The notes below the pieces were generated by a model that was not told the origin of the DNA, ran no database searches, and worked only from the letters and a program-made list of their open reading frames with translations. The position numbers were made by a program, and so were the translations under genes. Positions 9,804 to 21,203 of a stretch of DNA of 35,162 nucleotides are shown here, in pieces. The stretch lies in the NCBI GenBank assembly GCA_030145085.1, contig JAQYWG010000008.1:1-35162 (forward strand). Reading direction: 5' to 3'. Source of the stretch: Thermodesulfobacteriota bacterium (GTDB taxonomy: Bacteria > Desulfobacterota > BSN033 > WVXP01 > G020346125). How positions within the stretch are numbered: the stretch's first letter is position 1; each line of letters begins with the position of its first letter.

Positions 9804-11024
9804 ATGAAATATGTCGTAATGGTCGGCGATGGCATGGCCGATTATCCATTGGCGGAATTGGATGGTAAGACCCCGTTGATGATGGCGGACACGCCCAATA
9901 TGGATTGGGTTGCCAGAAATGGGACGGTTGGATTGGTCAGGACCATCCCCCGGGGATTCTCCAGCGGAACCGAGATCGCCAATATGTCTCTCCTCGGATA
10001 CGACCCTGCCCGATATTTTACGGGGAGAGGCCCTTTTGAAGCGGCCAGCATGAAGGTTTCCCTTGAAGCGGATGACGTGGCATTTCGGTGTAACCTGGTT
10101 ACTCTCGGGGTCTTTGGTCCTCAGGTGATTATGGAGGACTTCACCGCCGACCACATATCCTCTGAAGAGGCCCAGCAGATTATCCAGCATATCGACCACG
10201 AGATGGGGGCTGAGACAATTCGATTCTATCCCGGCGTAAGCTACCGTCATCTCATGGTTTGGAAAGGAGTGGGGAGTCGAAGGGGGATTGAAGACCTTCA
10301 CCTTACCCCTCCCCATGACATCGTGGGGAAGGGGATCTTCGATTACCTCCCCAAGGTGGGGGGCGAGGACGGAATCATCAATCTCCTCACCCGCTCTCAG
10401 ATCCTTTTGAAGGAGCATCCCGTAAATCTGGCCAGGATGGAAAATGGGTTGAAACCGGCCAACTCCATCTGGCTGTGGGGTCAGGGTAGAAGGCCCCAAA
10501 TCCCTACCTTGGCCGACAAGTTCGGGGTAGAGGGCTCGGTGATCTCCGCCGTCGATTTGATTAAGGGAATTGGACTGTATGCGGGGTTGGAAGTGATCGA
10601 CGTCCCAGGGGCAACGGGGTATTTCGACACCAACTATCGAGGGAAGGCGGAATACGGGCTTAAGGAGTTGGAGGTTAAGGATTTGGTGTTTATCCACGTG
10701 GAAGCACCGGATGAGGCGGGTCACAGCGGGGACATTTCCAAGAAGATAGAGACCATCGAGGCCTTCGATAAGGAGGTTGTGAGGACAATACTTGAGGGAA
10801 TGCGAGACGTGGGAGACTATCGGGTGATGGTTCTCCCAGATCACCCTACGCCCATCCCCATAAGGACCCATGTCCCCGATCCCGTTCCCTTTGCCATATA
10901 CGATTCCCGTAACAGGAAGACTTGGCCGGAAGGGATGAGCTTCGATGAGGAATCGGTCAAAGGAAGCGGCGTCTCTATCGAAAATGGGCACCAAATCATG
11001 GATATCTTCATGAGGGGTGAGTAA
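9804..11024 (+). CDS. 2,3-bisphosphoglycerate-independent phosphoglycerate mutase-like (ApgM/TIGR02535 type, proposed homoserine kinase)
   Basis: MKYVVMVGDGMADYPLAELDGKTPL, SSGTEIANMSLLGYDP, VHVEAPDEAGHSGD; hom and thrC lie upstream and no thrB is visible. Confidence 0.85.
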   Translation: MKYVVMVGDGMADYPLAELDGKTPLMMADTPNMDWVARNGTVGLVRTIPRGFSSGTEIANMSLLGYDPARYFTGRGPFEAASMKVSLEADDVAFRCNLVTLGVFGPQVIMEDFTADHISSEEAQQIIQHIDHEMGAETIRFYPGVSYRHLMVWKGVGSRRGIEDLHLTPPHDIVGKGIFDYLPKVGGEDGIINLLTRSQILLKEHPVNLARMENGLKPANSIWLWGQGRRPQIPTLADKFGVEGSVISAVDLIKGIGLYAGLEVIDVPGATGYFDTNYRGKAEYGLKELEVKDLVFIHVEAPDEAGHSGDISKKIETIEAFDKEVVRTILEGMRDVGDYRVMVLPDHPTPIPIRTHVPDPVPFAIYDSRNRKTWPEGMSFDEESVKGSGVSIENGHQIMDIFMRGE

Positions 11025-12710
<1,686 letters not shown>

Positions 12711-13544
12711 ATGGTCCCCAGAGAAGTCCATGTCAATTCCGTTACCATCGGAGGGGATAGGCCTTTGGTCCTCATGGCGGGTCCTTGTGTAATCGAAGAC
12801 GAGGAGGTGACCCTGAGGATTGCAAAGGGGATAAAGGAGATCGTCTCAACCATCGGCATGGATCTCATCTTCAAGAGCTCATACGATAAGGCCAACCGCT
12901 CATCCCTCCACTCCTATCGGGGACCGGGACTGGATGAGGGGTTGAGGATTTTGCGTCGGGTCAAGGAGGAACTGGATCTTCCCTTGCTTTCCGATGTCCA
13001 TCGTTTTGAGGAGATTGAGAAGGCCTCGGCCCTTTTGGACGTGATCCAAATCCCGGCTTTCCTCTCCAGGCAAACGGATTTCATCATGGAGGTGGCGAAA
13101 AAGGGCAAGACCATTAACATCAAAAAGGGCCCCTTTTTAGCCCCGTGGGACATACGCAATGTCATCGAAAAAGTCACCTTCACGGGAAATGAAAACCTGC
13201 TCTTGACGGAGCGGGGGACGACCTTTGGATATAACAATCTGGTCAGTGACATGAGATCGTTGGTCATCATGAGATCTTTCGGTTATCCCATTGTATACGA
13301 TGCTACCCATAGCGTGCAGCTGCCCGGGGCAGGTGGGGACCGTTCGGGAGGTCACCGGGAGTTGGTTCCCCAATTGGCTAGGGCGGCTGCGGCAACGGGA
13401 ATAGATGCTCTGTTTATAGAGGTTCACGAGGATCCTTCACGGGCCCTGTGTGACGGCGCGAACAGCGTATCCCTGGACGTAATTGGGTCTTTCTTAGCCC
13501 AGGTTAAGGAGATCGATCGGATTGTAAAGAATGGTGGATCATGA
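12711..13544 (+). CDS. kdsA: 3-deoxy-8-phosphooctulonate synthase
   Basis: MAGPCVIE, FKSSYDKANRSS, IKKGPFLAPWD, DATHSVQLPG. Confidence 0.96.
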   Translation: MVPREVHVNSVTIGGDRPLVLMAGPCVIEDEEVTLRIAKGIKEIVSTIGMDLIFKSSYDKANRSSLHSYRGPGLDEGLRILRRVKEELDLPLLSDVHRFEEIEKASALLDVIQIPAFLSRQTDFIMEVAKKGKTINIKKGPFLAPWDIRNVIEKVTFTGNENLLLTERGTTFGYNNLVSDMRSLVIMRSFGYPIVYDATHSVQLPGAGGDRSGGHRELVPQLARAAAATGIDALFIEVHEDPSRALCDGANSVSLDVIGSFLAQVKEIDRIVKNGGS

Positions 13545-14097
13545 TTTGGTGAAAGCCGGGGATTGTCTGATGAGCTCAAAGGGCCTGGAAAAGGCGAAAA
13601 AAATCAAGCTCTTGATCCTGGACGTGGATGGGGTGTTGACAGATGGACGGATTGTCATTGATGATCGGGGGGTAGAGACCAAATGTTTCGACGTGAGGGA
13701 TGGCCATGGAATCAAGTTGCTAAGGCGCGCCAACATCGAGGTCGTCATCATTACGGGGAGAGGGTCGGAAGTTGTCTCTCACCGGGCTCGGGAATTGGGG
13801 ATTCAATCCGTTTACCAAAATATCCGTGACAAACTGGAGGTCTATCGGTCCATAGTGGACGAGAAAGGGTTGAAGGACGAAGAGGTGGGTTTTGTGGGAG
13901 ATGACCTCGTCGACCTGCCGCTGTTAAAAAGGGTGGGATTTTCCGCCGTCGTCGCCGATGGTACCGAGGAGCTGAAGCCGTGTGCGGATTATGTCTCCCG
14001 GAACAAGGGGGGCAGGGGAGCGGTGAGGGAGATTTCCGAACTGATCTTGAAGGCCCAGGGGAAGTGGTCCGAGTTGATGGAGAGATACTTGAGATAA
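13531..14097 (+). CDS. kdsC: KDO 8-phosphate phosphatase (HAD family); start may be 13570
   Basis: LLILDVDGVLTDGRI, GRGSEVVSHRARELGI, GDDLVDLPLLKRVG. Confidence 0.92.
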   Translation: MVDHDLVKAGDCLMSSKGLEKAKKIKLLILDVDGVLTDGRIVIDDRGVETKCFDVRDGHGIKLLRRANIEVVIITGRGSEVVSHRARELGIQSVYQNIRDKLEVYRSIVDEKGLKDEEVGFVGDDLVDLPLLKRVGFSAVVADGTEELKPCADYVSRNKGGRGAVREISELILKAQGKWSELMERYLR

Positions 14098-14681
14098 TGA
14101 CCGGGTTAAGGATTTTTATCCTATCGCTGATCTGTTTGGTAGTGGGGGCGACCATCTTGACCATCCGGTTTGGACACAGGGGGGAAAAGGAGAATCCTCC
14201 TCCCATGGAGACGAAAGCCGACTTGACCTTAAAAAATATCTACTTCGTGGGGGAAGGATCGGGGTTGAAGGAGTGGGAATTGGAGGCCAAGGCGGCCCAC
14301 CATTTCCAAGAGGGGAAGATGACCATGCTCGAAGACATTAAGGCCGCCTTTTATATTAAAGAGGGAGGGGTGATCCGATTGAGAGGGGATCGCGGGAGGA
14401 TCTTCCATGGAACCAGGGATATCGAGCTGCAGGGAAATATCGTGATCTTCACCCCCGATGGATATCAGTTGACGACCGAGGGCCTCCATTACGTCGATGA
14501 GGCTAAGCAGATCACATCTTCCCAGCAGGTGGATATCGCGGGAAAGGGTTTGGAGATAACCGGGAAGGATATGTCCATTGATTTGGTTACGGGTAAACTT
14601 TCCATGGGGGGGAGGGTGAATACAGTCCTTCTCAAGCCCCTCGAGGGGTGGAAAGACATGTTGCCACAGTGGGATTTATGA
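14097..14681 (+). CDS. lptC: LPS export system protein LptC
   Basis: TAATG overlap with kdsC; N-terminal TM segment then LptC-like beta region; position in kds-lpt cluster; track start at 13980 is too far upstream. Confidence 0.8.
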   Translation: MTGLRIFILSLICLVVGATILTIRFGHRGEKENPPPMETKADLTLKNIYFVGEGSGLKEWELEAKAAHHFQEGKMTMLEDIKAAFYIKEGGVIRLRGDRGRIFHGTRDIELQGNIVIFTPDGYQLTTEGLHYVDEAKQITSSQQVDIAGKGLEITGKDMSIDLVTGKLSMGGRVNTVLLKPLEGWKDMLPQWDL

Positions 14682-15220
14682 AACGTTGTTTTCCAGGGCT
14701 TGCCATTTTTATCGTCCTCTTGGTGGTGGGCGGATCTCCAAGCCCCCCGGCTGGTGAAGAACACGCCAAGAGGGGGTTTGGTTTTGATCTCAGGGAGAGC
14801 TCTCAGCCCATTCGAATCAAATCGGACGGGCTGGAGTGGGATTATAAGGGGCATGTCGTCACCTTCAGGGGGAACGTCATCGCCAATCAAGAGGATGTAA
14901 CCCTCTATTCGGATCGGATGGTCATTTATTACGATGAGACCACCAGCGAGGTGACCCAGATCGTCGCCGAGGGGGCGGTGAGGATTGTTCAGTTGGACAG
15001 GAGAGCCACGGGAGAGAAGGCGGTTTTCCATAACGCCGAGAAGAAGATCGTTCTTACGGGAAGACCGGTTGTCAGGCAGGGGAAGAACGTGGTGATTGGG
15101 GAGAAGATCACCATTCTCATCGACCGGGATTGGGTTGAGGTGGAAAGGGCGGATGTGACCATTTCTCCCCAGGAGGTTAAGGAGGGGAGCAGGCTCCCCT
15201 CCCAAGGGCGAGGCACATAG
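14678..15220 (+). CDS. lptA: LPS export periplasmic protein LptA (OstA-like)
   Basis: ATGA overlap; signal peptide MKRCFPGLAIFIVLLVVGG; OstA repeats QPIRIKSDGLEWDYKGHVVTFRGNVIANQEDVTLYSDRMVIYYDE. Confidence 0.88.
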   Translation: MKRCFPGLAIFIVLLVVGGSPSPPAGEEHAKRGFGFDLRESSQPIRIKSDGLEWDYKGHVVTFRGNVIANQEDVTLYSDRMVIYYDETTSEVTQIVAEGAVRIVQLDRRATGEKAVFHNAEKKIVLTGRPVVRQGKNVVIGEKITILIDRDWVEVERADVTISPQEVKEGSRLPSQGRGT

Positions 15221-15222
15221 CT

Positions 15223-15951
15223 ATGACGACCTTATCCGTGAAGGGATTTACGAAATCCTTTGGGGAAAAGAGGGCGGTCGATGATGTTAGCCTCGAAGTG
15301 GTGGGTGGAGAGGTGGTGGGGCTTTTAGGCCCAAATGGGGCGGGAAAGACCACGACCTTCTATTTGATCACGGGGCTTCTCAAGCCGACCAGTGGGAGCG
15401 TTTACCTCAATGGAGAGGATGTGACGACCTATCCCATGTATATGAGGGCGAGAAAGGGGATCGGGTATTTACCCCAGGAGCCATCGGTTTTTAGAAAGCT
15501 GACGGTCGAAGAGAATATCCTGGCCATTCTGGAGACCCTCGATATGCGTGGAAAGGAAAGACGCAATAGGCTAGCAGACCTGCTGGGGGAATTAGGCATT
15601 TCATCCATCGCGAAGAGGAAGGCCTATGCCCTTTCGGGGGGGGAACAGAGGCGGGTGGAGATCACTAGGGCTCTCGTCCTCCAGCCGTTGTTCATCCTTT
15701 TGGATGAACCCTTCTCGGGGATTGACCCCATAGCCGTTGTGGATATCCAAAACATCATTTTTCAGTTGCAATCCAAGGGGATTGGGATTATCATTACCGA
15801 TCATAATGTGCGGGAAACACTCGGTGTCTGCGACAGGGCTTATATCATCAATGAAGGGAGGATTATGGAGAAGGGGTCACCCGAAGAGATTGCCCAAAGC
15901 AAAAGGGCGAGACAGATTTATTTGGGTGAGGGCTTTCGTCTTGCGCAATAA
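15223..15951 (+). CDS. lptB: LPS export ABC transporter ATP-binding protein
   Basis: GLLGPNGAGKTTTFYLITGL, YLPQEPSVFRKLTVEENI, LSGGEQRRVEITRAL. Confidence 0.95.
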   Translation: MTTLSVKGFTKSFGEKRAVDDVSLEVVGGEVVGLLGPNGAGKTTTFYLITGLLKPTSGSVYLNGEDVTTYPMYMRARKGIGYLPQEPSVFRKLTVEENILAILETLDMRGKERRNRLADLLGELGISSIAKRKAYALSGGEQRRVEITRALVLQPLFILLDEPFSGIDPIAVVDIQNIIFQLQSKGIGIIITDHNVRETLGVCDRAYIINEGRIMEKGSPEEIAQSKRARQIYLGEGFRLAQ

Positions 15952-15974
15952 GGGGGCGGGGACGGAGTTAAATT

Positions 15975-17408
15975 ATGGCACTTGAAATCAAACAGGTTCC
16001 CAAATTAACTCAGCAGTTGGTGATTACCCCCCAACTTCAACAGGCCATCAAATTGCTTCAGCTCACCAGGGTGGAATTGGTGGACTTGATTCAAGACGAG
16101 ATCAAGGAGAACCCGCTGTTGGAAGTGAGCGAATTGGACGAGGGAGATGAGGCAGAGAAGGATGGCCAGCCCGAGAATGTTGGGCAGAAGGAGAAAACCC
16201 CCGAGGTAAAGGGCGAGGGTGAAGGGAACGATGATTTTGACTGGGAGAGCTACTTAGAGAACTACAACTTGGCTTCCTACCGAGGCTCTTTGGATACCGA
16301 GGAAAAGCCCTCCTTCGAGAGTTTCATTTCTAAGAAGACAACCTTAGGTGATCACCTTATATGGCAACTCCGGCTGTCTGACTTCACCGAGGAGGAGGAC
16401 CAGATTGGCCGATGGATCATCGGAAACATCGATGAGGAAGGGTATCTAAAGGCCACCACCGATGAGGTCGCCCGGGAAACGGGAGCCGATGAGGGGCGTG
16501 CGGAGGAAGTCCTGAAGAGGATTCAACAATTCGATCCCGTTGGGGTGGGCGCCAGGGATCTCAAGGAGTGCCTGTTACTTCAACTCAGGGCCCTGGAGGT
16601 TAGAGATCCAATCGCCGATCAGATCGTGAGCCACTATTTACCTCATCTCAAAAATAGAAATTTGCAGCATATCGGCAAAAAACTCGGTATTTCCCCAGAA
16701 CGGGTGATGGAGTCGATGAAATTGATCTCCGAGTTAGAGCCGAAACCGGGAAGAGCCTTTGGCGCCGATGAGGCCCGAACCATCATCCCCGATGTCTTCG
16801 TTTATAAGATCGAAGGGGATTTCGTAATTGCCCTGAACGAGGATGAAGTTCCGAGGCTGAAGATTAACGCCCTCTACCGAAATGTCCTATCCAACCAGGC
16901 CAGTGCCCAGGAGGGGGATCGAAAATACATTCAGGATAAGCTGAAGTCGGCCCTGTGGCTCATTAAGAGCATTTATCAGAGACAGAAAACCATCTATAAG
17001 GTGACGGAGAGTATCGTCAAATTTCAATGTGAGTTCTTGGACAAAGGGGTGAACTATATGAAACCCCTCGTCCTGAGGGATGTCGCGGATGATATTCAGA
17101 TGCATGAGTCAACCATCAGTCGGGCCACCAACAATAAATATGTTCATACCCCTCAGGGGATATTCGAGCTCAAGTTCTTCTTCAACAACAGTATCAGTTC
17201 CATTCGCGGGGAGGATTACGCGTCCGAGAGCGTAAAGCATTTAATCAAGGAGATCATCGCAAGGGAGAACCCGAGGAATCCCTTCAGCGATGAAAAGATT
17301 GCCAAGGTTCTCAGGGGATATAATATCAATATCGCCAGGAGGACTGTTGCGAAATATCGGGAGGCCCTGAGGCTTTTATCCTCCAACGAGAGAAGGAAAC
17401 TATTCTGA
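15975..17408 (+). CDS. rpoN: RNA polymerase sigma-54 factor
   Basis: QQLVITPQLQQAIKLLQL, VLRDVADDIQMHESTISRATNNKYVHTPQGIFELKFFF, RpoN-box-like ARRTVAKYREALRL. Confidence 0.97.
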   Translation: MALEIKQVPKLTQQLVITPQLQQAIKLLQLTRVELVDLIQDEIKENPLLEVSELDEGDEAEKDGQPENVGQKEKTPEVKGEGEGNDDFDWESYLENYNLASYRGSLDTEEKPSFESFISKKTTLGDHLIWQLRLSDFTEEEDQIGRWIIGNIDEEGYLKATTDEVARETGADEGRAEEVLKRIQQFDPVGVGARDLKECLLLQLRALEVRDPIADQIVSHYLPHLKNRNLQHIGKKLGISPERVMESMKLISELEPKPGRAFGADEARTIIPDVFVYKIEGDFVIALNEDEVPRLKINALYRNVLSNQASAQEGDRKYIQDKLKSALWLIKSIYQRQKTIYKVTESIVKFQCEFLDKGVNYMKPLVLRDVADDIQMHESTISRATNNKYVHTPQGIFELKFFFNNSISSIRGEDYASESVKHLIKEIIARENPRNPFSDEKIAKVLRGYNINIARRTVAKYREALRLLSSNERRKLF

Positions 17409-17449
17409 TGGTTGCCCTCATCAAGAGGCAATAGGAGGGAAAAGCAGGG

Positions 17450-17761
17450 ATGCAAATCAGCGTTACCTTTCGACATATGGATCCCAACGATGGCATGAAG
17501 GAGTATGCCAAGCAAAAATTGATGAAGATGAAAAAATATATGGGTAGCCCCGGAGAAGCCCATGTCATCCTTTCCGTGGAGAAGTTCAGAAATATCGCAG
17601 AGGTGACCATTAGGGGCGAGGGCGTTAGCATTAACGGGGAAGAAAGGTCCGGTGACATGTACTCGGCAATCGATAATGTCATGGACAAAATAGGGAGGCA
17701 GATCAAAAAACGCCGCGGGAAAATCAGGAGGCACAAATCGGGCCAGGTGGCCGAAAGTTAA
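17450..17761 (+). CDS. hpf: ribosome hibernation promoting factor (short HPF/YhbH)
   Basis: MQISVTFRHMDPNDGMKEYAKQKLMKMKKY; follows rpoN. Confidence 0.9.
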   Translation: MQISVTFRHMDPNDGMKEYAKQKLMKMKKYMGSPGEAHVILSVEKFRNIAEVTIRGEGVSINGEERSGDMYSAIDNVMDKIGRQIKKRRGKIRRHKSGQVAES

Positions 17762-17888
17762 TCTTTCCGTGCAGAGGGCCTAAACTCCCGAGGGCGTAAA
17801 ACACCCGTCTGGCATTTGGCACAAAAGGGAGAGTGGGTTTTTTTTGGGCCGAGGAGGGGTAACGGGGGTATATTGGAGGCGGGTTGAG

Positions 17889-18350
17889 ATGAAGATCACG
17901 GATATTTTGGATGAAGCTTCAGTCGTCCAAGATTTACGCTCGGCCAATAAAAAGGGCGTTTTAGAGGAGCTCTCCAAAGTCTTGGTACAAGAGGGAAGGT
18001 TGCCGGAACAAGATAGGGTCGTCGAGGTCCTTTTGGAAAGGGAAAAACTAGGAAGTACGGGCATTGGCGACGGCATTGCCATTCCCCATGGGAAGATGAA
18101 GGGGATCAAGGAATTGGTTGCCTCTTTTGGCCGCAGCATAAAGGGGGTCAATTTCGAATCAGTCGATAACAAACCGACTCATCTCTTCTTTTTACTGGTT
18201 GCACCAGAAAATTCGGCGGGAGTTCATTTAAAGGCCTTGGCCAGGATTTCACACCTTCTGAAGGATCCCGGTTTTAGAAATCGCTTAATGGAAGCAAGGG
18301 ATCGTCGGGGTTTGTTCCGGATCATCGTCGAAGCGGACCAGAAGTTTTAG
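17889..18350 (+). CDS. ptsN: PTS IIA-like nitrogen regulatory protein
   Basis: LGSTGIGDGIAIPHGKM phosphorylation-site motif, start MKITDILDEASV. Confidence 0.92.
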   Translation: MKITDILDEASVVQDLRSANKKGVLEELSKVLVQEGRLPEQDRVVEVLLEREKLGSTGIGDGIAIPHGKMKGIKELVASFGRSIKGVNFESVDNKPTHLFFLLVAPENSAGVHLKALARISHLLKDPGFRNRLMEARDRRGLFRIIVEADQKF

Positions 18351-18388
18351 GAGGTCCTACCTCTTTGTGTGGAGGGTGGAATGGGGAA

Positions 18389-19351
18389 ATGGACTTTATT
18401 TTGGTTGAGGAATTAAGGAAGGAGAGGGAATATGGGTTGGATTTGAGGCTGCTTGCGGGGAAGGGAGGGCTAAAAAAAAAGATCAGTGACCTCCGCATCC
18501 ACAAACTCGGTCTCGCCCTGGCGGGCTTTACTGATTACGTCCAACCCCATCGGATTCACATTTTAGGAAATACCGAGCTTTCCTACCTTAAGGCGTTATC
18601 TCCAAAGAAGCGGCAAGAAATCATTAGGAAGGTCTGTTCCCTCAAGGTTTCCTGCCTCGTCGTTACGGCAACCCAGAGCATCCCCAAATCCCTCATTCGA
18701 GAGAGCGAAAAGGCATCCATTCCCCTTTTCAAGACGAGGTTGATGAGCCGTTTTTTCATCGAGCGGGCCACGAAGTTCTTGGAGCAAGAGTTGTCGGCCA
18801 CGACGAGCGTTCACGGGGTCTTTGTCGATGTATTCGGCGTCGGAGTGCTCATTTTAGGTCGAAGTGGGATCGGAAAGAGCGAATGTGCATTGGACCTCAT
18901 CACGAGGGGTCATCGATTGGTGGCCGATGACATGGTTCATATTCGAAAGATACCGCCTTCAGCGATCTTCGGCACGGGGTTCGATCTCGTCAAATACCAT
19001 ATGGAGATTCGAGGTCTGGGGATTATCGATATCAGGGGCCTTTTTGGGGTGGAGGCGATTCGGCAGAGGAAGAAGGTCGATTTGGTGGTGGAGTTGGTCG
19101 AATGGCAAGCTGATTATGACCGTCTTGGCTTGGAGGAGCAGAAATATACGACATGCGGGGTCGAGCTTCCCATGGTGCGGATCCCCGTAACTCCTGGTCG
19201 GAATCTGGCCACCATTATCGAGGTGGCGGCAAAGAATCACCTATTGAAGGAGATGGGTTACCACGCTGTGATGGAGTTGGATAGAAGATTGACCGAAAAG
19301 ATCGCATCCGAGGGGAGTAGGAATAAGCCAAACGGGGACGAGATAAAGTGA
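18389..19351 (+). CDS. hprK: HPr kinase/phosphorylase (start 18365 possible)
   Basis: VFGVGVLILGRSGIGKSECALDLITRGHRLVADDMV, EIRGLGIIDIRGLFGV. Confidence 0.95.
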   Translation: MDFILVEELRKEREYGLDLRLLAGKGGLKKKISDLRIHKLGLALAGFTDYVQPHRIHILGNTELSYLKALSPKKRQEIIRKVCSLKVSCLVVTATQSIPKSLIRESEKASIPLFKTRLMSRFFIERATKFLEQELSATTSVHGVFVDVFGVGVLILGRSGIGKSECALDLITRGHRLVADDMVHIRKIPPSAIFGTGFDLVKYHMEIRGLGIIDIRGLFGVEAIRQRKKVDLVVELVEWQADYDRLGLEEQKYTTCGVELPMVRIPVTPGRNLATIIEVAAKNHLLKEMGYHAVMELDRRLTEKIASEGSRNKPNGDEIK

Positions 19352-20226
19352 GGAACTTGAGGATTGTCCTCATCAGCGGTCTTTCCGGGTCGGGAAAGAC
19401 TACCGCCATCAAGGCCTTGGAGGATATGGGATTTTATTGTGTCGATAACCTCCCCATTGTGCTTTTCCCCACGTTCGTAGACCTGTGCTCTCAGTCAGCG
19501 GGTGGGATAACCAAGGCGGCACTGGGTGTCGATATTCGAGGAAAAGAGTTCTTGGAGGGATCTCGCCAAATCATTCACCAGCTGCGGGAAGAAGGATATT
19601 TGATCGAAATCCTCTTCTTGGAATCCTCCGATGAGATTCTGGTAAGAAGATATCGTGAGACTCGCCGTCAGCATCCGCTGGGCATTGGAAAGTCCGTACT
19701 TGAGGGAATTGAGTCAGAGAGGGAGGGGTTGACGAGCATACGGGATATGGCCGATAAAGTGATCGATACATCGGAATTTAACGTTCACGAGCTCCAAGAT
19801 GCGATCCGGGGATATTTCTCCGACCAATCGAGGCTGAGGAAGATGACCATTACGCTCCTCTCCTTCGGATATAGCTACGGCATTCCCCTTGAGGCCGATT
19901 TGCTGGTGGATGTGAGATTTTTGTCCAATCCTTACTTTATCGACGAGTTGAAACGGTTGACTGGAGAGGACCCCCAAGTTGCCGAATACGTGTTGAAGTC
20001 CGATGAGACGCGTGAGTTCCTGAGGCGTTTTCGAGAGCTGCTGAAATTCTTGATTCCCCTGTATAAAAGGGAGGGGAAGAGCTATTTGACCATTGCCATT
20101 GGATGTACCGGGGGTAGGCATCGATCCATCGTGGTGGCGAATACCGTGGAGGCGTACCTGCGGAAAAGCCTCAAAGGGGGAGATGTTATCCTGAGAACAA
20201 CTCATAGGGACATTGGAAAGGGTTAG
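19348..20226 (+). CDS. rapZ: RNase adapter protein RapZ
   Basis: LISGLSGSGKTTAIKALEDMGFYCVDNLP, GCTGGRHRSIVVAN. Confidence 0.96.
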   Translation: MRNLRIVLISGLSGSGKTTAIKALEDMGFYCVDNLPIVLFPTFVDLCSQSAGGITKAALGVDIRGKEFLEGSRQIIHQLREEGYLIEILFLESSDEILVRRYRETRRQHPLGIGKSVLEGIESEREGLTSIRDMADKVIDTSEFNVHELQDAIRGYFSDQSRLRKMTITLLSFGYSYGIPLEADLLVDVRFLSNPYFIDELKRLTGEDPQVAEYVLKSDETREFLRRFRELLKFLIPLYKREGKSYLTIAIGCTGGRHRSIVVANTVEAYLRKSLKGGDVILRTTHRDIGKG

Positions 20227-20236
20227 GAGAAGGCAG

Positions 20237-20650
20237 ATGGTGGGAATTGTTATCGTTACCCATTTGAAGTTGGGAGAGGAATTACTGGCCGTGGCCGAAT
20301 TGATCGTGGGGAAGCTCAAACAGTTCCAGGCCGTTTCCATTAACCCCAAAGAGGGGGTGGAGGAGATTAAAGAGAGGATCTCCGAGGCCATCCGAAGGGT
20401 CGATAAAGGGAAGGGAATCCTTATTCTAACGGATATGTTCGGGGGAACCCCTTCCAATATTTGCCTTTCCTTCTTGGAGGAGTGGAAGATCGAGGTGATC
20501 ACTGGGGTGAACCTGCCCATGTTACTGAAGCTCGCCACCTCCGAGGAGGAAAGGGATTTAGCGGAATTGGCGGATTTCATCAGGACGTACGGTCAAAAGA
20601 ATATCAATTTGGCCAGCGAGATATTGAAGAAGAATTTGAAAGGGAAATAA
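20237..20650 (+). CDS. PTS EIIA, mannose family
   Basis: MVGIVIVTHLKLGEELL active-site His, ILILTDMFGGTPSNI. Confidence 0.9.
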   Translation: MVGIVIVTHLKLGEELLAVAELIVGKLKQFQAVSINPKEGVEEIKERISEAIRRVDKGKGILILTDMFGGTPSNICLSFLEEWKIEVITGVNLPMLLKLATSEEERDLAELADFIRTYGQKNINLASEILKKNLKGK

Positions 20651-20660
20651 ACCCGGAGTG

Positions 20661-20815
20661 AAGATTGGTGCTGCAGTGCTGCGGTTGGACCCGGAAAGAG
20701 GTTTGAGGTTAGAGGGTAGAGGCCAAGGCTCAGGTTAAGATTGAGGATAAAGGGAAGGTTGAGGTTGAGAAATAGTGCTGCGGTTGACCGCACATACTGA
20801 GGTTCACGATACTGA
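20661..20815. repeat. word-repeat region (GTGCTGCGGTTG and GAGGTTxAGG types)
   Basis: ggtgctgcagtgctgcggttgg...aggtttgaggttagagggtagaggccaaggctcaggttaagattgagg...aaggttgaggttgagaaatagtgctgcggttgacc. Confidence 0.75.
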
Positions 20816-20930
20816 GGGGGAGCGTGTGATAAGGCATTCATTTTGTGGTACGCTAATTTTTTTCAAAAGAAAACTCTTACCTCCCTTCGATCCGATGCTC
20901 GTGAGGTGACCCGTTCGAAGTGAGCACGCC

Positions 20931-21203
20931 ATGGCCATTGAGGTTAGGAGTTTCGTCATCAAGAATAAGTTGGGCCTTCACGCAAGGGCGGCCGCACTGC
21001 TGGTTCAGAAGGTGAACCAATTCGCTTGCGACATCAAGATCGAGAAGGACGGCCTGGAGGTGAATGCTAAGAGCATCATGGGGGTTATGATGTTGGCAGC
21101 GGCCAAGGATTCGAGGGTAACCATTAAGGCGGAAGGGACCGACTCTCAAGAAGCCTTAAAGGCCTTGGGAGAACTGTTTGAAAATAGGTTCGGGGAAGAA
21201 TAA
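20931..21203 (+). CDS. ptsH: HPr phosphocarrier
   Basis: LGLHARAAALLVQ active His region; KSIMGVMMLAA Ser-46 type site. Confidence 0.93.
   Translation: MAIEVRSFVIKNKLGLHARAAALLVQKVNQFACDIKIEKDGLEVNAKSIMGVMMLAAAKDSRVTIKAEGTDSQEALKALGELFENRFGEE

Noticed and set aside
9765-10994. 409-aa - strand ORF antisense to the apgM-like gene
   Set aside because: Shadow ORF; no recognisable motifs, while the + strand frame has clear conserved ones.
17800-17845. T8 tract before ptsN as an intrinsic terminator
   Set aside because: No convincing GC-rich stem immediately upstream (only about 4 bp possible).
20838-20858. TTGTGGTACGCTAATTTTTTT upstream of HPr as a second sigma-54 promoter
   Set aside because: GG present but the -12 GC element is missing.
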